Assembly: GCF_012935325.2 (NCBI RefSeq)
Contig: NZ_JABBYG020000006.1
Span: 310,001 to 374,000, forward strand
Source: Paenibacillus sp. PL91
GTDB taxonomy: Bacteria; Bacillota; Bacilli; Paenibacillales; Paenibacillaceae
Reading direction: 5' to 3'
Length of the DNA: 64,000 nt
Positions 53,741 through 62,603 of the stretch are shown piece after piece (the stretch's first letter is position 1; the number at the start of each line of letters is the position of its first letter). Below the pieces are notes generated by a model. It did not search any database. It was not told where the DNA came from and was given only the letters and a program-made list of their open reading frames with translations. The position numbers and the translations under genes were made by a program.

Positions 53741-54673
53741 ATGAAAAGAGCACTAATCGGTATGATGATTTTGGTTTTGGCAGTGCTAAGCGCATGCAGC
53801 TTTTCGTCCGAGAAGCCCGCCGACAGCGTAGAATTGGCCGACGCGAATCAGCCAGCGAACATTGTGGTTGGCGGTAAACCGTTCACCGAGCAATTAATCC
53901 TGGTGGAAATCATGGCGCAACTTCTGGATGCTAAGACGGATCATCATATTTCCACGAAAGAAGGACTAGGCATCTCCCATGTACTCCTGCAAGCTTTGAA
54001 AGACGACGACATTCAGGTTTATGCCGACTATACCGGGACGGGATACATTCACATTCTGCAAAATGAGCTCCAGCCGGATGACACCCCGGCTACGGTCTAT
54101 GAGAAAGTAAAAAAAGGCTACGAGGAGAAATATGGATTAACATGGCTGAAGCCTATGCCATTCTCTAATACGTTCACCCTGATCATCAAAAAAGAAACAG
54201 CGGAAAAATTGAAGGTGAAAACGTTCAGTGATCTGGTTCAGCATTCGCGGAATATGGTGCTAGGTACCGATGATCAATTTTTTAAGCGCGGTGACGGATA
54301 TAAGGGAATGGCAGAAATCTATGGTTTTGAATTCAAGGGGCGCAAGGAAATGGATAACGGGATCGCTTATCAGGCGCTCCAAGACGGCCAAATCGACGTG
54401 CTTGTCGGCTACGCAACGGATGGCCGGATTCCCGGGCTGAATCTTATCACTCTGGAAGACGACAAACAATATTTTCCTCCGTATTTTCCTGCTCCGATCC
54501 TTAAACAGGACTTCCTGGCAAAGTATCCGGAGGTCGGCGAAACATTGAACCTGCTTGCAGACAGGCTGGATCAGGTTACGATGGCCGGACTGAACGCCAA
54601 AGTAGATAACGACAAAATGAAGCCGAAGGATGTCGCCAAGCAGTTCCTTGAAAGCTCTGGTCTTCTCAAATAA
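53741..54673 (+). CDS. OpuC-type glycine betaine/osmoprotectant binding lipoprotein
   Basis: 310-residue substrate-binding lipoprotein of the OpuAC/OpuCC family that delivers betaine, choline or carnitine to an ABC importer. Lipobox VLSACS near residue 19; KPFTEQLILVEIMAQLL and YADYTGTGYIHIL are typical, as are DLVQHSRNMVLGTDDQF and PYFPAPILKQDFL. ATG at 53741 with AGGAGGAG upstream. No ATPase or permease gene is beside it, which is unusual: it may serve a transporter elsewhere, or work with the cyclase-family enzyme 27 bp downstream. Confidence 0.87.
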   Translation: MKRALIGMMILVLAVLSACSFSSEKPADSVELADANQPANIVVGGKPFTEQLILVEIMAQLLDAKTDHHISTKEGLGISHVLLQALKDDDIQVYADYTGTGYIHILQNELQPDDTPATVYEKVKKGYEEKYGLTWLKPMPFSNTFTLIIKKETAEKLKVKTFSDLVQHSRNMVLGTDDQFFKRGDGYKGMAEIYGFEFKGRKEMDNGIAYQALQDGQIDVLVGYATDGRIPGLNLITLEDDKQYFPPYFPAPILKQDFLAKYPEVGETLNLLADRLDQVTMAGLNAKVDNDKMKPKDVAKQFLESSGLLK

Positions 54674-54700
54674 GCATAGGAAAGAGAGGCATTGCCCGTC

Positions 54701-55432
54701 ATGAAAATAATAGATCTCTCCTTAATCATTGATGAGGAAACGAAATATGCCGGATTCCCTAGAAGCCTTGTGTACGGCGAAGAGGAATCGTCTACAAAGA
54801 TAGTGGAAGTCGCATCACTCAAGAAAAACAAAGTTCAGTCCCATAATTTCACGATGTGCACGCAGCACTTTACCCACTACGACGCTCCCGCGCATTTTTT
54901 GGAGGGCGGATTGCAAAATCATGAAGTGCCGCTGGATTCATTCATCGGCGAGGCGGTAATGGTAGATATGCTGCATAAAGAACCGGGCTCTTATGTGACG
55001 GCGGAAGATTTAATGCAATCCGGTGCCGACATCCGCGAGGGCGACATTGTCGTCATTCGGACGGGTTGGACGGATAAAGCATGGGGGACATTCCGGTTCT
55101 GGGATGAAATGATCGGGCTATCGACGGATGCCGCTGAATGGCTGAAGGAGAAGAAGATCAAATCCGTTGCGGGCGATTTCATGCTGTGCGATTCGCCGCT
55201 GCATCCTCCGGATGGGCGGGTATGGAGCAGCGAGGATTGGAGCCCGAATCACTTCACGTTTCTCGAGGAAAACATCGTCATGCTGGAATGGTTGACGAAT
55301 CTGGGTCGTATTACCCAGCCCCGATTTTTGTTCGGCTGTGTGCCGATCAAGCTGAAAGGCACCGACGGAGCGCCGTGCCGCGCTTTCGCGATTGAAGGAT
55401 TGATTGATAAACCGGCAGTGCGAGTGAAATAA
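54701..55432 (+). CDS. Cyclase family metal-dependent hydrolase
   Basis: 243 residues, of the family that includes kynurenine formamidase and isatin hydrolase. The metal-binding motif HxxTHxDxPxH appears as HFTHYDAPAHF; VVIRTGWTDKAW and GDFMLCDSPLHPP are also typical. Substrate unknown. ATG at 54701, with AGAGAGG 11 nt upstream; a TTG at 54692 is too close to it. The short gap to the binding-protein gene suggests cotranscription, so it may hydrolyse the imported compound. Confidence 0.88.
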   Translation: MKIIDLSLIIDEETKYAGFPRSLVYGEEESSTKIVEVASLKKNKVQSHNFTMCTQHFTHYDAPAHFLEGGLQNHEVPLDSFIGEAVMVDMLHKEPGSYVTAEDLMQSGADIREGDIVVIRTGWTDKAWGTFRFWDEMIGLSTDAAEWLKEKKIKSVAGDFMLCDSPLHPPDGRVWSSEDWSPNHFTFLEENIVMLEWLTNLGRITQPRFLFGCVPIKLKGTDGAPCRAFAIEGLIDKPAVRVK

Positions 55433-55531
55433 TACTTCTTAGCATGACTTAACAATCAAAAGAAGACGCTTGGGAATCGCTCTCCGGCGCGTCTTATTTT
55501 GTTTCTTTCGATCATGGAAGCGGGTTATGGG

Positions 55532-55566
55532 TTGACATTTCGACAGGTAGTAACTACAATGGTTAC
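55532..55566 (+). promoter_or_regulatory. Promoter and operator of the Rrf2-family gene
   Basis: TTGACA (55532-55537), 17-nt spacer, TACAAT (55555-55560). A dyad GTAAC-N7-GTTAC (55550-55566) covers the -10, so the encoded regulator probably represses itself. Confidence 0.68.
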
Positions 55567-55583
55567 AACGGTGGTGATGCGAA

Positions 55584-56000
55584 GTGAAACAGATTAGTAG
55601 CAGATTTTCCATTGCTGTCCACATCCTATCTCTAATCGCCGTTAGCCCCAAAGATTGTACCGGCGATTACATTGCAGGCAGCGTAAATACGAATCCCGTA
55701 ATCATCCGCAGAATAATGGGGATGCTGAAGAAGGCGGGGTTGATAGACATTCGTCCAGGAGTAGGGGGCGCTTCCTTGCTGAAGGATCGGGATCAGATAA
55801 CGCTTCTGGATGTTTACCACGCAGTGGAAGTCATCGATGACGGTCAACTGTTTAATTTTCACGATGAACCGAATCCGAATTGCCCGGTTGGCCGGAATAT
55901 TGAAGCCGCTCTTCGTTTTGAAATGAAGGAAGCCCAATCCGCGATGGAACAAAGACTGGCTCAAGTGACCTTAAGTCAGCTGGCAGCAAAATTTGTGTAA
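55584..56000 (+). CDS. Rrf2-family transcriptional regulator (YwnA-like)
   Basis: 138-residue winged-helix regulator. The HTH region is DYIAGSVNTNPVIIRRIMGM and the wing GLIDIRPGVGGASLLKD. Two Cys (one near residue 25, one in PNPNCPVGR) but not the three-Cys set of Fe-S sensors such as NsrR or IscR, so it is more like the redox-type YwnA/HypR group. GTG start, with GGTGG 9 nt upstream. A terminator follows, then a quinone-reductase-like SDR gene with its own dyad. Confidence 0.9.
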   Translation: MKQISSRFSIAVHILSLIAVSPKDCTGDYIAGSVNTNPVIIRRIMGMLKKAGLIDIRPGVGGASLLKDRDQITLLDVYHAVEVIDDGQLFNFHDEPNPNCPVGRNIEAALRFEMKEAQSAMEQRLAQVTLSQLAAKFV

Positions 56001-56002
56001 TA

Positions 56003-56024
56003 AAAAGCTCATAGAGCTTTTTTT
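56003..56024 (+). terminator. Terminator after the Rrf2-family gene
   Basis: AAAAGCTC-ATA-GAGCTTTT followed by more Ts. Confidence 0.85.
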
Positions 56025-56028
56025 ATGC

Positions 56029-56059
56029 CGTCGTTGTAACCAAAATCATTATAACGACG
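56029..56059. promoter_or_regulatory. 31-bp dyad upstream of the QOR2-like gene
   Basis: CGTCGTTGTAA (56029-56039) and TTATAACGACG (56049-56059) are inverted with one mismatch around CCAAAATCA. It includes GTAAC, like the dyad over the Rrf2 promoter, so the same regulator may bind both. Poor T-tract, so not a terminator. Confidence 0.55.
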
Positions 56060-56095
56060 AGTAATCATAAATGAAAACAAAATGGAGGAATTTAT

Positions 56096-56962
56096 ATGAA
56101 AATTTTAGTAACGGGTGTAACAGGAAAATTGGGATCAATCGTAATAGAAACGTTATTGGAAACCGTGCCTGCCAAAGATCTAGCAGTCAGCGTTCGCAAC
56201 CCAGAGAAAGCGGAAAGCCTCCGTGCCCGCGGCGTAGACGTGCGTCATGGGGATTTTGACCAACCGGAGACGCTGGACAAAGCATTCGCGGGTATCGACC
56301 GCCTCTTGATCGTATCCACAGACGGTGACAACGAAACGCGGATTCGCCAGCATACCGCCGCTGTATCAGCAGCTCAGCGCGCTAATGTTGGTTTCATAGC
56401 GTATACGAGCCTAGGAAATGCAAGCGAAAATCCGATTTTTCTTGCGCCGGTGCATCGTGCCACTGAGGAAGCCATTAAAAACACAGGCATTCCTTATTCC
56501 TTCCTTCGTAATAACTGGTATTTGGAGAATGAGATAAGCAGCATCCAAGCGGTCCTTGGCGGAGCGCCATGGTTAACGTCGGCGGGATCCGGCAAAGTAG
56601 GCTGGGCGACCCGTCGCGATTACGCACAGGCAGCTGCAGCAGTTCTGGCTGGCGAAGGCCATGATAATACCGTTTATGAGCTGTCCGGCAAGCCTATTAC
56701 ACAAGAAGAGTTGGCTTCCATCCTTGCCGGCGTCTTGGGCCGGGAAGTTCCCGTTCAGCAAGTGGATGACGCCACTTATGCCAGCATCATGGGCAGCGCA
56801 GGCGTACCTGAGCCGGTCGTTCCGATTTTGGTTGGCATTCAGAGCGCGATTCGCGATGGCGCATTGGAAGTGGAGAGCAATGATTTTCAGAAGCTGCTAG
56901 GACGTCCAGCTACGCCGATCGAAGAGGCACTCCGTCAAATCGTCAACGAAATTCAGTCTTAA
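56096..56962 (+). CDS. QOR2-like NAD(P)H:quinone oxidoreductase (SDR)
   Basis: 288-residue atypical SDR of the NmrA/QOR2 (YtfG) group. The dinucleotide motif is ILVTGVTGKLGSIVIETLL; FIAYTSLGNAS and YSFLRNNWYLEN are close to QOR2 active-site segments, and WATRRDYAQAAAAVL is also typical. Probable two-electron reduction of quinones or diamide-type electrophiles. AATGGAGG precedes the ATG. Its position after an Rrf2 regulator fits a redox-stress pair. Confidence 0.9.
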   Translation: MKILVTGVTGKLGSIVIETLLETVPAKDLAVSVRNPEKAESLRARGVDVRHGDFDQPETLDKAFAGIDRLLIVSTDGDNETRIRQHTAAVSAAQRANVGFIAYTSLGNASENPIFLAPVHRATEEAIKNTGIPYSFLRNNWYLENEISSIQAVLGGAPWLTSAGSGKVGWATRRDYAQAAAAVLAGEGHDNTVYELSGKPITQEELASILAGVLGREVPVQQVDDATYASIMGSAGVPEPVVPILVGIQSAIRDGALEVESNDFQKLLGRPATPIEEALRQIVNEIQS

Positions 56963-56980
56963 TAAGCGCGTGAAACAAGC

Positions 56981-57031
56981 AAAGAGGTTGTCCAGAAGGT
57001 CTAATGTGACCGGAGGGATAGCCTCTTTTTT
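56981..57031 (+). terminator. Terminator after the QOR2-like gene
   Basis: AAAGAGG.TGTCC pairs with GGGATA.CCTCTTT around an inner loop containing GGTC/GACC, followed by TTTTT. Confidence 0.8.
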
Positions 57032-57195
57032 ATGTGAGTGTAGCAAATCTGGATAGTCGGTTTTTTTGCTGTTCGAACAGTCACAATAAAATTTCAAAAT
57101 TTCCATTAAGTTGGAGAATTTCTATGTTATTATTTGGATATTAAATCGTTCTGGTTAGGTTATTCAGTATGATTGAACGGAAAGGATGATCAGGA

Positions 57196-58068
57196 TTGGA
57201 CCTGCTTAACAGCGTTAAATGGATAGAAAAAGATGAAGTGCTAGATGATTTATTAAATCATGAAGATAGTTTAACGCTGCATCCCATAGATCAAGGTTAT
57301 GAGGCTGAGGTCCTGAGGATCAGTTCAAATAATGCGCGCTTTGTATTGAAGGTATGGAATAAAAGCTCCAAGCCAGATGTTAGATTCCAGTTTCGCTTGC
57401 TGCATGAACTTCATGAACGGGGATTATCCGTCTCTAGGCCGCTGGGCTGGGGGAACAATTTAAGCGGAGAAATGGTGTTATTAACAAGCTTTGACGGCAC
57501 GCCGGTACATAAAGTAGATGGCAAGAAAATGGCGGATATTGCAAATATTTTAGCTAGCATCCATCAAATTAACATAGAAGAAATGGTAAAATTACATCTT
57601 CCTAAGCATGATTTCACCGATTACTTTTTTCCCGGGGCAAGAGAACAGCATTTGGACATTTATCAAGCTGTAGTGCCCCTTGTTCAAAAAACGCCTATCA
57701 AGCATGAACATTTAATTCACGGTGATTTCCATTTAGCTAACATTTTAGAGGAAAATGGCCGATACACCGTAATCGATTGGACGAACGGACAATTAGGGGA
57801 CCCTAGATATGATTTTGCTTGGTCGCTTATTCTAAAAAAAATATATATTTCTGAGCGATATGCCGAAGTGTTTCGTTCCGCTTATCTATTGGAAAATGAT
57901 ATTTTGCAGGAAGAACTAGAAGTTTTTGAAGCGCTGGCTTGTCTCCGATGGATTTTGCTTAATAGAAACGGTGGTACACCCAAAGGGCCTAACACGATAG
58001 AGAGAGTACAAGGTTTAATTACAAACAATCCATTTCTAAAAGAGCTGGAATTAGAGATTTTCCAATAA
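57196..58068 (+). CDS. Aminoglycoside phosphotransferase-like kinase
   Basis: 290-residue APH/ChoK-fold kinase. The catalytic loop is LIHGDFHLANIL (Asp as base, Asn for metal) and the second metal motif TVIDWTNGQLGDPRYDFAW. The N-lobe has FVLKVWNKSSK with the ATP-binding Lys. Substrate unknown: family members act on antibiotics, choline, thiamine or sugars. TTG start, with GGAAAGGA 9-10 nt upstream. A GNAT gene follows after 24 bp, a common pairing in small-molecule modification loci. Confidence 0.88.
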   Translation: MDLLNSVKWIEKDEVLDDLLNHEDSLTLHPIDQGYEAEVLRISSNNARFVLKVWNKSSKPDVRFQFRLLHELHERGLSVSRPLGWGNNLSGEMVLLTSFDGTPVHKVDGKKMADIANILASIHQINIEEMVKLHLPKHDFTDYFFPGAREQHLDIYQAVVPLVQKTPIKHEHLIHGDFHLANILEENGRYTVIDWTNGQLGDPRYDFAWSLILKKIYISERYAEVFRSAYLLENDILQEELEVFEALACLRWILLNRNGGTPKGPNTIERVQGLITNNPFLKELELEIFQ

Positions 58069-58092
58069 AAGAAAATAGGGGGCAGTAACGGA

Positions 58093-58668
58093 ATGAACAT
58101 TGAAGTTGAAGCTGTTTTTAAGCAATTTCCGATCCTGCATTCAGATGCATTTGTACTTAAGAAGATTGAATTTGATCATCTGGATGAAGTTTTCGAAATC
58201 TATAGCAATGACAAAGTATTTGAATACTGCGGCATTATACCCAAACACAATATAGATACGGTGAAAAACATGATAGGGCATTTTGAGAGAGACTATAATA
58301 AACGGGCAAGGGTCAAATGGGGGATATTCGCCAAACATGAAAATGATAGATTGCTTGGCATTATTGAAGCTTTCGATTTTAATCAAAAGGTAAACATGGT
58401 GACGATTGGCTACTTTCTGGCGGAATCGCATTGGGGAAGAGGAATTGCCACTGAAGCGGTAAAAATATTAGTCGATTTTTTGTATAAGGACGTCAACGTC
58501 AACAGAATTCAGGCGGAGGTGATGCCTCTAAATGACCCTTCCAAGAAGGTATTGCTGAAAAACGGCTTCATCAAAGAAGGAATGCTACGACAAGCGACAG
58601 TATGGTCAGGCAAAGGAATCGTTGATTTAGAAATTTACAGTATTTTAAAAGAAGACTATGTTAAATAA
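58093..58668 (+). CDS. GNAT acetyltransferase (RimJ/RimL-like)
   Basis: 191 residues. The acetyl-CoA loop is ESHWGRGIATEAVKILVDFL, and RIQAEVMPLNDPSKKVLLKN then GFIKEGMLRQ is the RimJ/RimL-type C-terminal half. Probable N-acetylation of a protein N-terminus or a small amine. AT-rich compared with the flanking regions. GGGGG lies 8-9 nt before the ATG. Likely cotranscribed with the kinase. Confidence 0.9.
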   Translation: MNIEVEAVFKQFPILHSDAFVLKKIEFDHLDEVFEIYSNDKVFEYCGIIPKHNIDTVKNMIGHFERDYNKRARVKWGIFAKHENDRLLGIIEAFDFNQKVNMVTIGYFLAESHWGRGIATEAVKILVDFLYKDVNVNRIQAEVMPLNDPSKKVLLKNGFIKEGMLRQATVWSGKGIVDLEIYSILKEDYVK

Positions 58669-58925
58669 TTAGCGAGCTGCTTTATCTTCAATATTCGAGC
58701 AGGATATTTGAATGAAACAACATGGGAAACCATTTTTACCGTTAAAGTTAGTGTAGACATGAATAAAATAAATGTGTTACATTTACTAAAAAGACAAAAT
58801 ATTTACATATTCACCATTGAAGGTTGGGGGCTAAAAAGTAACTTGGATGGTACAGCTGCGATTCAATCCTACCTAGTATCCTCCTCTATACTTTTTCCAT
58901 AAACAGGTTACTTTCCGTCCTAAAG
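58669..58925. other. AT-rich gap before the GH8 gene
   Basis: No convincing gene. One open frame (58708-58902) has no ribosome site and no recognisable composition. Confidence 0.4.
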
Positions 58926-58939
58926 TTAAAGCGGTTACA
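58926..58939. promoter_or_regulatory. Candidate CcpA cre site upstream of the GH8 gene
   Basis: TTAAAGCGGTTACA matches the cre consensus TGWNANCGNTNWCA at all fixed positions but one (T for G at position 2). It lies 84 bp before the GH8 start, a suitable place for carbon catabolite repression of a polysaccharide-degrading enzyme. Confidence 0.45.
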
Positions 58940-59022
58940 TTTTCGTGTTTGATATTACTTAGGAAAGGAGAAATGAAGAAAGCAGTAGATTGAGGCAGTA
59001 TAAAAATGAAGGAGGAGATCGA

Positions 59023-61674
59023 ATGTACACATTAAAATCAAACAAAAGTATGATGAAATTGATGGGCCCGATTTTTTTAAGCCTAACCATGCTAATGACT
59101 TTATTGGGTGCTCCTGCTAATTTTCAATCAAAGGCTCATGCTGCAGGAGAACAAAGACCTTTCCCTCAGCAAGTTAACTATTCAGGTATCATTAAGCCGA
59201 ACCATGTTAGCCAATCTTCTATGAATTCTTCCGTTTCTTCGTATTATGATTACTGGAAAAATAAATATGTAAAGAACAACCTGTCGTCCCTTCCAGGCGG
59301 ATATTATGTTAAAGGGGACATTACTGGAAGTGCGGAGGGTTTTGATCCACTAGGTACCTCTGAGGGCCAGGGCTTCGGAATGGTTATCACCGTCCTAATG
59401 GCTGGACATGACTCTAATGCAAAGACTATTTACGACGGCATGTTCAAAACAGCTAGAGCATTCAAGAGCTCAGGCAATTCCAACTTGATGGGCTGGGTCG
59501 TGGCGGACAGCGCAAATGCGCAAGGCCATTTCGGCTCCGCAACGGATGGGGATTTGGACATTGCTTACTCCTTAATTCTTGCTCACAATCAATGGGGCTC
59601 AAGCGGAACGATCAACTATTTGTCTGAAGCGATTAAAATGATTAATGCGATTAAATCCAGCAACGTTACGACGAGCAATCGCCTTAATCTTGGAGACTGG
59701 GACTCGAAGAGCGCATTGAATTCAAGACCGTCTGATTGGATGTTGAGTCATTTGCGCGCGTTTCATGAAGTAACAGGAGATCAAACTTGGATTAATGTGA
59801 TTAACGGATTATATACGGCCTATTCGCAAGTCAGCAACACTTATGCTTCGTCAACGGGGCTGATCTCCGACTTTATCGTGGACAATCCGGCTAAGCCTGC
59901 ACCGCAAAACTATTTGGATGAATTCCCGGAGACGAATCAGTATTATTATAATGCTTCACGCGTCCCGCTGCGGATTGTTATGGATTACGCTCTTTATGGG
60001 GACACAAGAGCTAAAACAATCGCGGACAAAATTGCGGTATGGATCAAAGGCAAGACTGGAGGCTCTCCTTCTCAGGTTATGGCAGGCTACACATTAAGCG
60101 GAACGGCTCTCAACTCTTACGGTGAAGCGGTATTTACATCACCTATGATCTCCGCAGCAACGACAAGCACTAGCCATCAGGCATGGGTGAATGCAGGCTG
60201 GGATTACATGAAGAACGCGAAGTCCTCTTACTTTAGCGATTCTTATAATATGTTTAACTTGCTCTACGTTTCAGGCAACTGGTGGAAGCCGGGAAGCAGC
60301 GGCGGATCGACAGATACGCAAGCTCCGACAGCACCAGGCAGCTTGACTGCAACAGCAGCATCAAGCAGCCAAATCAACTTAAGCTGGACAGCTTCGACGG
60401 ATAACGTTGGCGTAACGGGTTACCGCGTATTCCGCGGTGGCGTTCAAGTTGGCACGCCTACTGGCACAACCTTTAACGATACGGGTCTAAGCGCGTCCAC
60501 CGCTTACAGCTACACGGTAAAAGCAGTTGATGCCGCGGGCAATCTTTCGGCAAACAGCAACACAGCGAGTGCTTCGACAAGCGCAATTCCATCAGGCTCC
60601 AACCTTGCTCTTGGCAAGACGACAGTAGCGAGCTCAATAGAAGGTGCTGGCTTCGAGGCTTCCAAAGCGACTGACGGCAATTCTTCCACAAGATGGGCAA
60701 GTGTTGAAGGAAGCAACAACCAATGGATTTATGTAGACCTTGGCACAACTCAAAGCATCGACCAAGTGAAATTAAACTGGGAGGCCGCTTACGGAAAGGG
60801 CTACAAAATCCAAGTTTCCAATGATGCGACCACATGGACGGATGTATTTACAACCACAACCGGCAATGGAGCCATTGACGATATTACCTTCACAGCCACA
60901 AACGGTAGATATGTGCGAGTGCTAGGTACAGAAAGAGGCACGGCATACGGGTATTCACTGTTTGATTTCGAGGTATATGGCAGCGGCGGCGGATCGACAG
61001 ATACACAAGCACCGACAGCTCCGGCAAGCCTAACTGCAACAGCAGCATCAAGCAGCCAAATCAACTTAAACTGGACTGCTTCGAGCGATAACGTTGGCGT
61101 AACGGGGTACCGCGTATTCCGCGGTGGTGTTCAAGTGGGCACGCCAACGGGCACAACCTTTAACGATACGGGTTTAACGGCGTCTACTGCTTATAGCTAC
61201 ACGGTAAAAGCAATTGATGCCGCGGGCAATCTTTCGGCAAACAGCAGCACAGAAACCGCTACAACAAGCGCTGCTTCAACAGGCTCCAACCTTGCTCTTG
61301 GCAAGACGACTGTAGCGAGCTCAATTGAAGGTACAGGCTTCGAGGCTTCCAAAGCGACAGATGGCAATTCATCGACAAGATGGGCAAGCATCGAGGGAAG
61401 CAACAGTCAATGGATTTATGTAGACCTTGGTACATCTCAAAGCGTTAACCGAGTGAAGTTAAACTGGGAGGCTGCTTACGGAAAGGGCTACAAAATCCAA
61501 ATATCCAATGATGCAGCCACATGGACAGATGTATTTACAACCACAACCGGCAACGGAGCCATTGACGATGTTGCGTTTACAGCCACAAACGGCAGATATG
61601 TGCGAGTACTAGGTACAGAAAGAGGCACGATTTACGGATATTCACTCTTTGATTTCGAGGTATACGGTTCTTAA
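59023..61674 (+). CDS. Secreted GH8 enzyme with duplicated FN3 and F5/8C modules
   Basis: 883-residue extracellular beta-glycanase. Signal peptide cleaved near residue 40 (SKAHA). The GH8 catalytic domain (about 50-420) has the proposed acid in LGTSEGQGFGM and the family signature ATDGDLDIAYSLILA. Two copies of a 229-residue module follow (starting at residues 431 and 660), each an FN3 domain then an F5/8 type C (CBM32-like) sugar-binding domain. GH8 members split cellulose, lichenan, chitosan or xylan; Paenibacillus versions are often chitosanase/glucanases. ATG at 59023 with AAGGAGGAG upstream. The two modules agree at roughly nine of ten residues, so the duplication is recent. Confidence 0.92.
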   Translation: MYTLKSNKSMMKLMGPIFLSLTMLMTLLGAPANFQSKAHAAGEQRPFPQQVNYSGIIKPNHVSQSSMNSSVSSYYDYWKNKYVKNNLSSLPGGYYVKGDITGSAEGFDPLGTSEGQGFGMVITVLMAGHDSNAKTIYDGMFKTARAFKSSGNSNLMGWVVADSANAQGHFGSATDGDLDIAYSLILAHNQWGSSGTINYLSEAIKMINAIKSSNVTTSNRLNLGDWDSKSALNSRPSDWMLSHLRAFHEVTGDQTWINVINGLYTAYSQVSNTYASSTGLISDFIVDNPAKPAPQNYLDEFPETNQYYYNASRVPLRIVMDYALYGDTRAKTIADKIAVWIKGKTGGSPSQVMAGYTLSGTALNSYGEAVFTSPMISAATTSTSHQAWVNAGWDYMKNAKSSYFSDSYNMFNLLYVSGNWWKPGSSGGSTDTQAPTAPGSLTATAASSSQINLSWTASTDNVGVTGYRVFRGGVQVGTPTGTTFNDTGLSASTAYSYTVKAVDAAGNLSANSNTASASTSAIPSGSNLALGKTTVASSIEGAGFEASKATDGNSSTRWASVEGSNNQWIYVDLGTTQSIDQVKLNWEAAYGKGYKIQVSNDATTWTDVFTTTTGNGAIDDITFTATNGRYVRVLGTERGTAYGYSLFDFEVYGSGGGSTDTQAPTAPASLTATAASSSQINLNWTASSDNVGVTGYRVFRGGVQVGTPTGTTFNDTGLTASTAYSYTVKAIDAAGNLSANSSTETATTSAASTGSNLALGKTTVASSIEGTGFEASKATDGNSSTRWASIEGSNSQWIYVDLGTSQSVNRVKLNWEAAYGKGYKIQISNDAATWTDVFTTTTGNGAIDDVAFTATNGRYVRVLGTERGTIYGYSLFDFEVYGS
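60313..61674 (+). repeat. Tandem in-frame duplication of the FN3-F5/8C module
   Basis: Copy 1 60313-60999 (687 bp) and copy 2 61000-61674. Both begin DTQAPTAP and end DFEVYGS. Differences are scattered single changes, with the fewest in the F5/8C half. Confidence 0.93.
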
Positions 61675-61680
61675 CATCTA

Positions 61681-61719
61681 AAAAAGCCTGGCGGAGTACT
61701 CCGCCAGGCTTTTTGCTTT
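61681..61719 (+). terminator. Terminator after the GH8 gene
   Basis: AAAAAGCCTGGCGGAG-TA-CTCCGCCAGGCTTTTT, a perfect 16-bp stem. Confidence 0.95.
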
Positions 61720-61848
61720 TATGATTAATCTAACGATGGAATAAACGTCATGGTAAAATAGAAGGGACCGAGGGGAAACCCTTGATGCTGCGCTCTTTCC
61801 TCTGTTTTAGTGTGATTTAGAAATAGCTCTATAGAAACGATGGTGTTT

Positions 61849-62502
61849 ATGAAAATTGAGTTTGAAAATCAAACGATAGAATTCAATGTTGAATACGGAA
61901 ATAGAGGGAAACTCTCCATTCAAATAGACTCTTTAGGCTTCATCACCGTTAAAGCTCCCAATGCAACAAGCGATGCGATTATTATTAGAGCTGTGGAGCA
62001 TCATGGTAAGAGGATTTTAGAGAAATTAAACGTCCTCGCGGAGGCTCGGAATAAGCCTAAGACAAGAGAATATCAAGATCAAGGAAAGTTTCTCCACCTT
62101 GGAAAAGAGTATTTTCTTCATGAGTTGATCGACACCGGAGAATTAGACGAAGAGGAACTAAAGAAAAATCTTAAAAAATTTTATTTCACAAGCTGTAAGA
62201 AGATTATTGGTGAACGAATCAAGATCTATCAAAACCAACTGAAGGTTAAGCCAAAATCCATTGAGGTTGAGGAGTCGACCACCAAGTGGGGAAGCTGCAG
62301 CTCAAGCAAAAAGTTAACCTTTAATTATCGGCTGGCAATGGCACCTATTGAGGTGATCGATTATGTCATCATTCATGAGCTATGCCATCTGCATCATATG
62401 AATCATGATCGATCCTTTTGGAGACGCGTCGGCAGCATTATGCCGGATTATAAAGAGAAGGAAGAGTATTTAGCACGGCATGGGCATGCTATGACTCTTT
62501 GA
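61849..62502 (+). CDS. YgjP-like (DUF45/M48-type) metallopeptidase domain protein
   Basis: About 217-residue cytoplasmic protein of the YgjP family. The zinc motif HExxH appears as HELCH followed by HLHHMNH; KWGSCSSSKKLTFNYRLAMA and SFWRRVGSIMPDYKEK are strong family markers. Homologues are often near restriction or stress genes, but the role is undefined. No clear ribosome site is seen: ATG at 61849 matches the usual MKIEF-type start and ATG at 61840 is the alternative. Monocistronic, between two terminators. Confidence 0.85.
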   Translation: MKIEFENQTIEFNVEYGNRGKLSIQIDSLGFITVKAPNATSDAIIIRAVEHHGKRILEKLNVLAEARNKPKTREYQDQGKFLHLGKEYFLHELIDTGELDEEELKKNLKKFYFTSCKKIIGERIKIYQNQLKVKPKSIEVEESTTKWGSCSSSKKLTFNYRLAMAPIEVIDYVIIHELCHLHHMNHDRSFWRRVGSIMPDYKEKEEYLARHGHAMTL

Positions 62503-62530
62503 TCAGCATCCAATGCTGGAATGAATCGAA

Positions 62531-62567
62531 GAAACTTCTGTTAGCAAAAAGCAGAAGTTTCTTTTTT
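62531..62567 (+). terminator. Terminator after the YgjP-like gene
   Basis: GAAACTTCTG pairs with CAGAAGTTTC around TTAGCAAAAAG, followed by TTTTTT. Confidence 0.9.
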
Positions 62568-62603
62568 GCATTTTATAGCTATCGAACTTATCCAGTCTAA
62601 AAT

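Noticed and set aside
58708..58902. 64-codon open frame before the GH8 gene
   Set aside because: No ribosome site, no recognisable motif, and the frame lies in an AT-rich gap.
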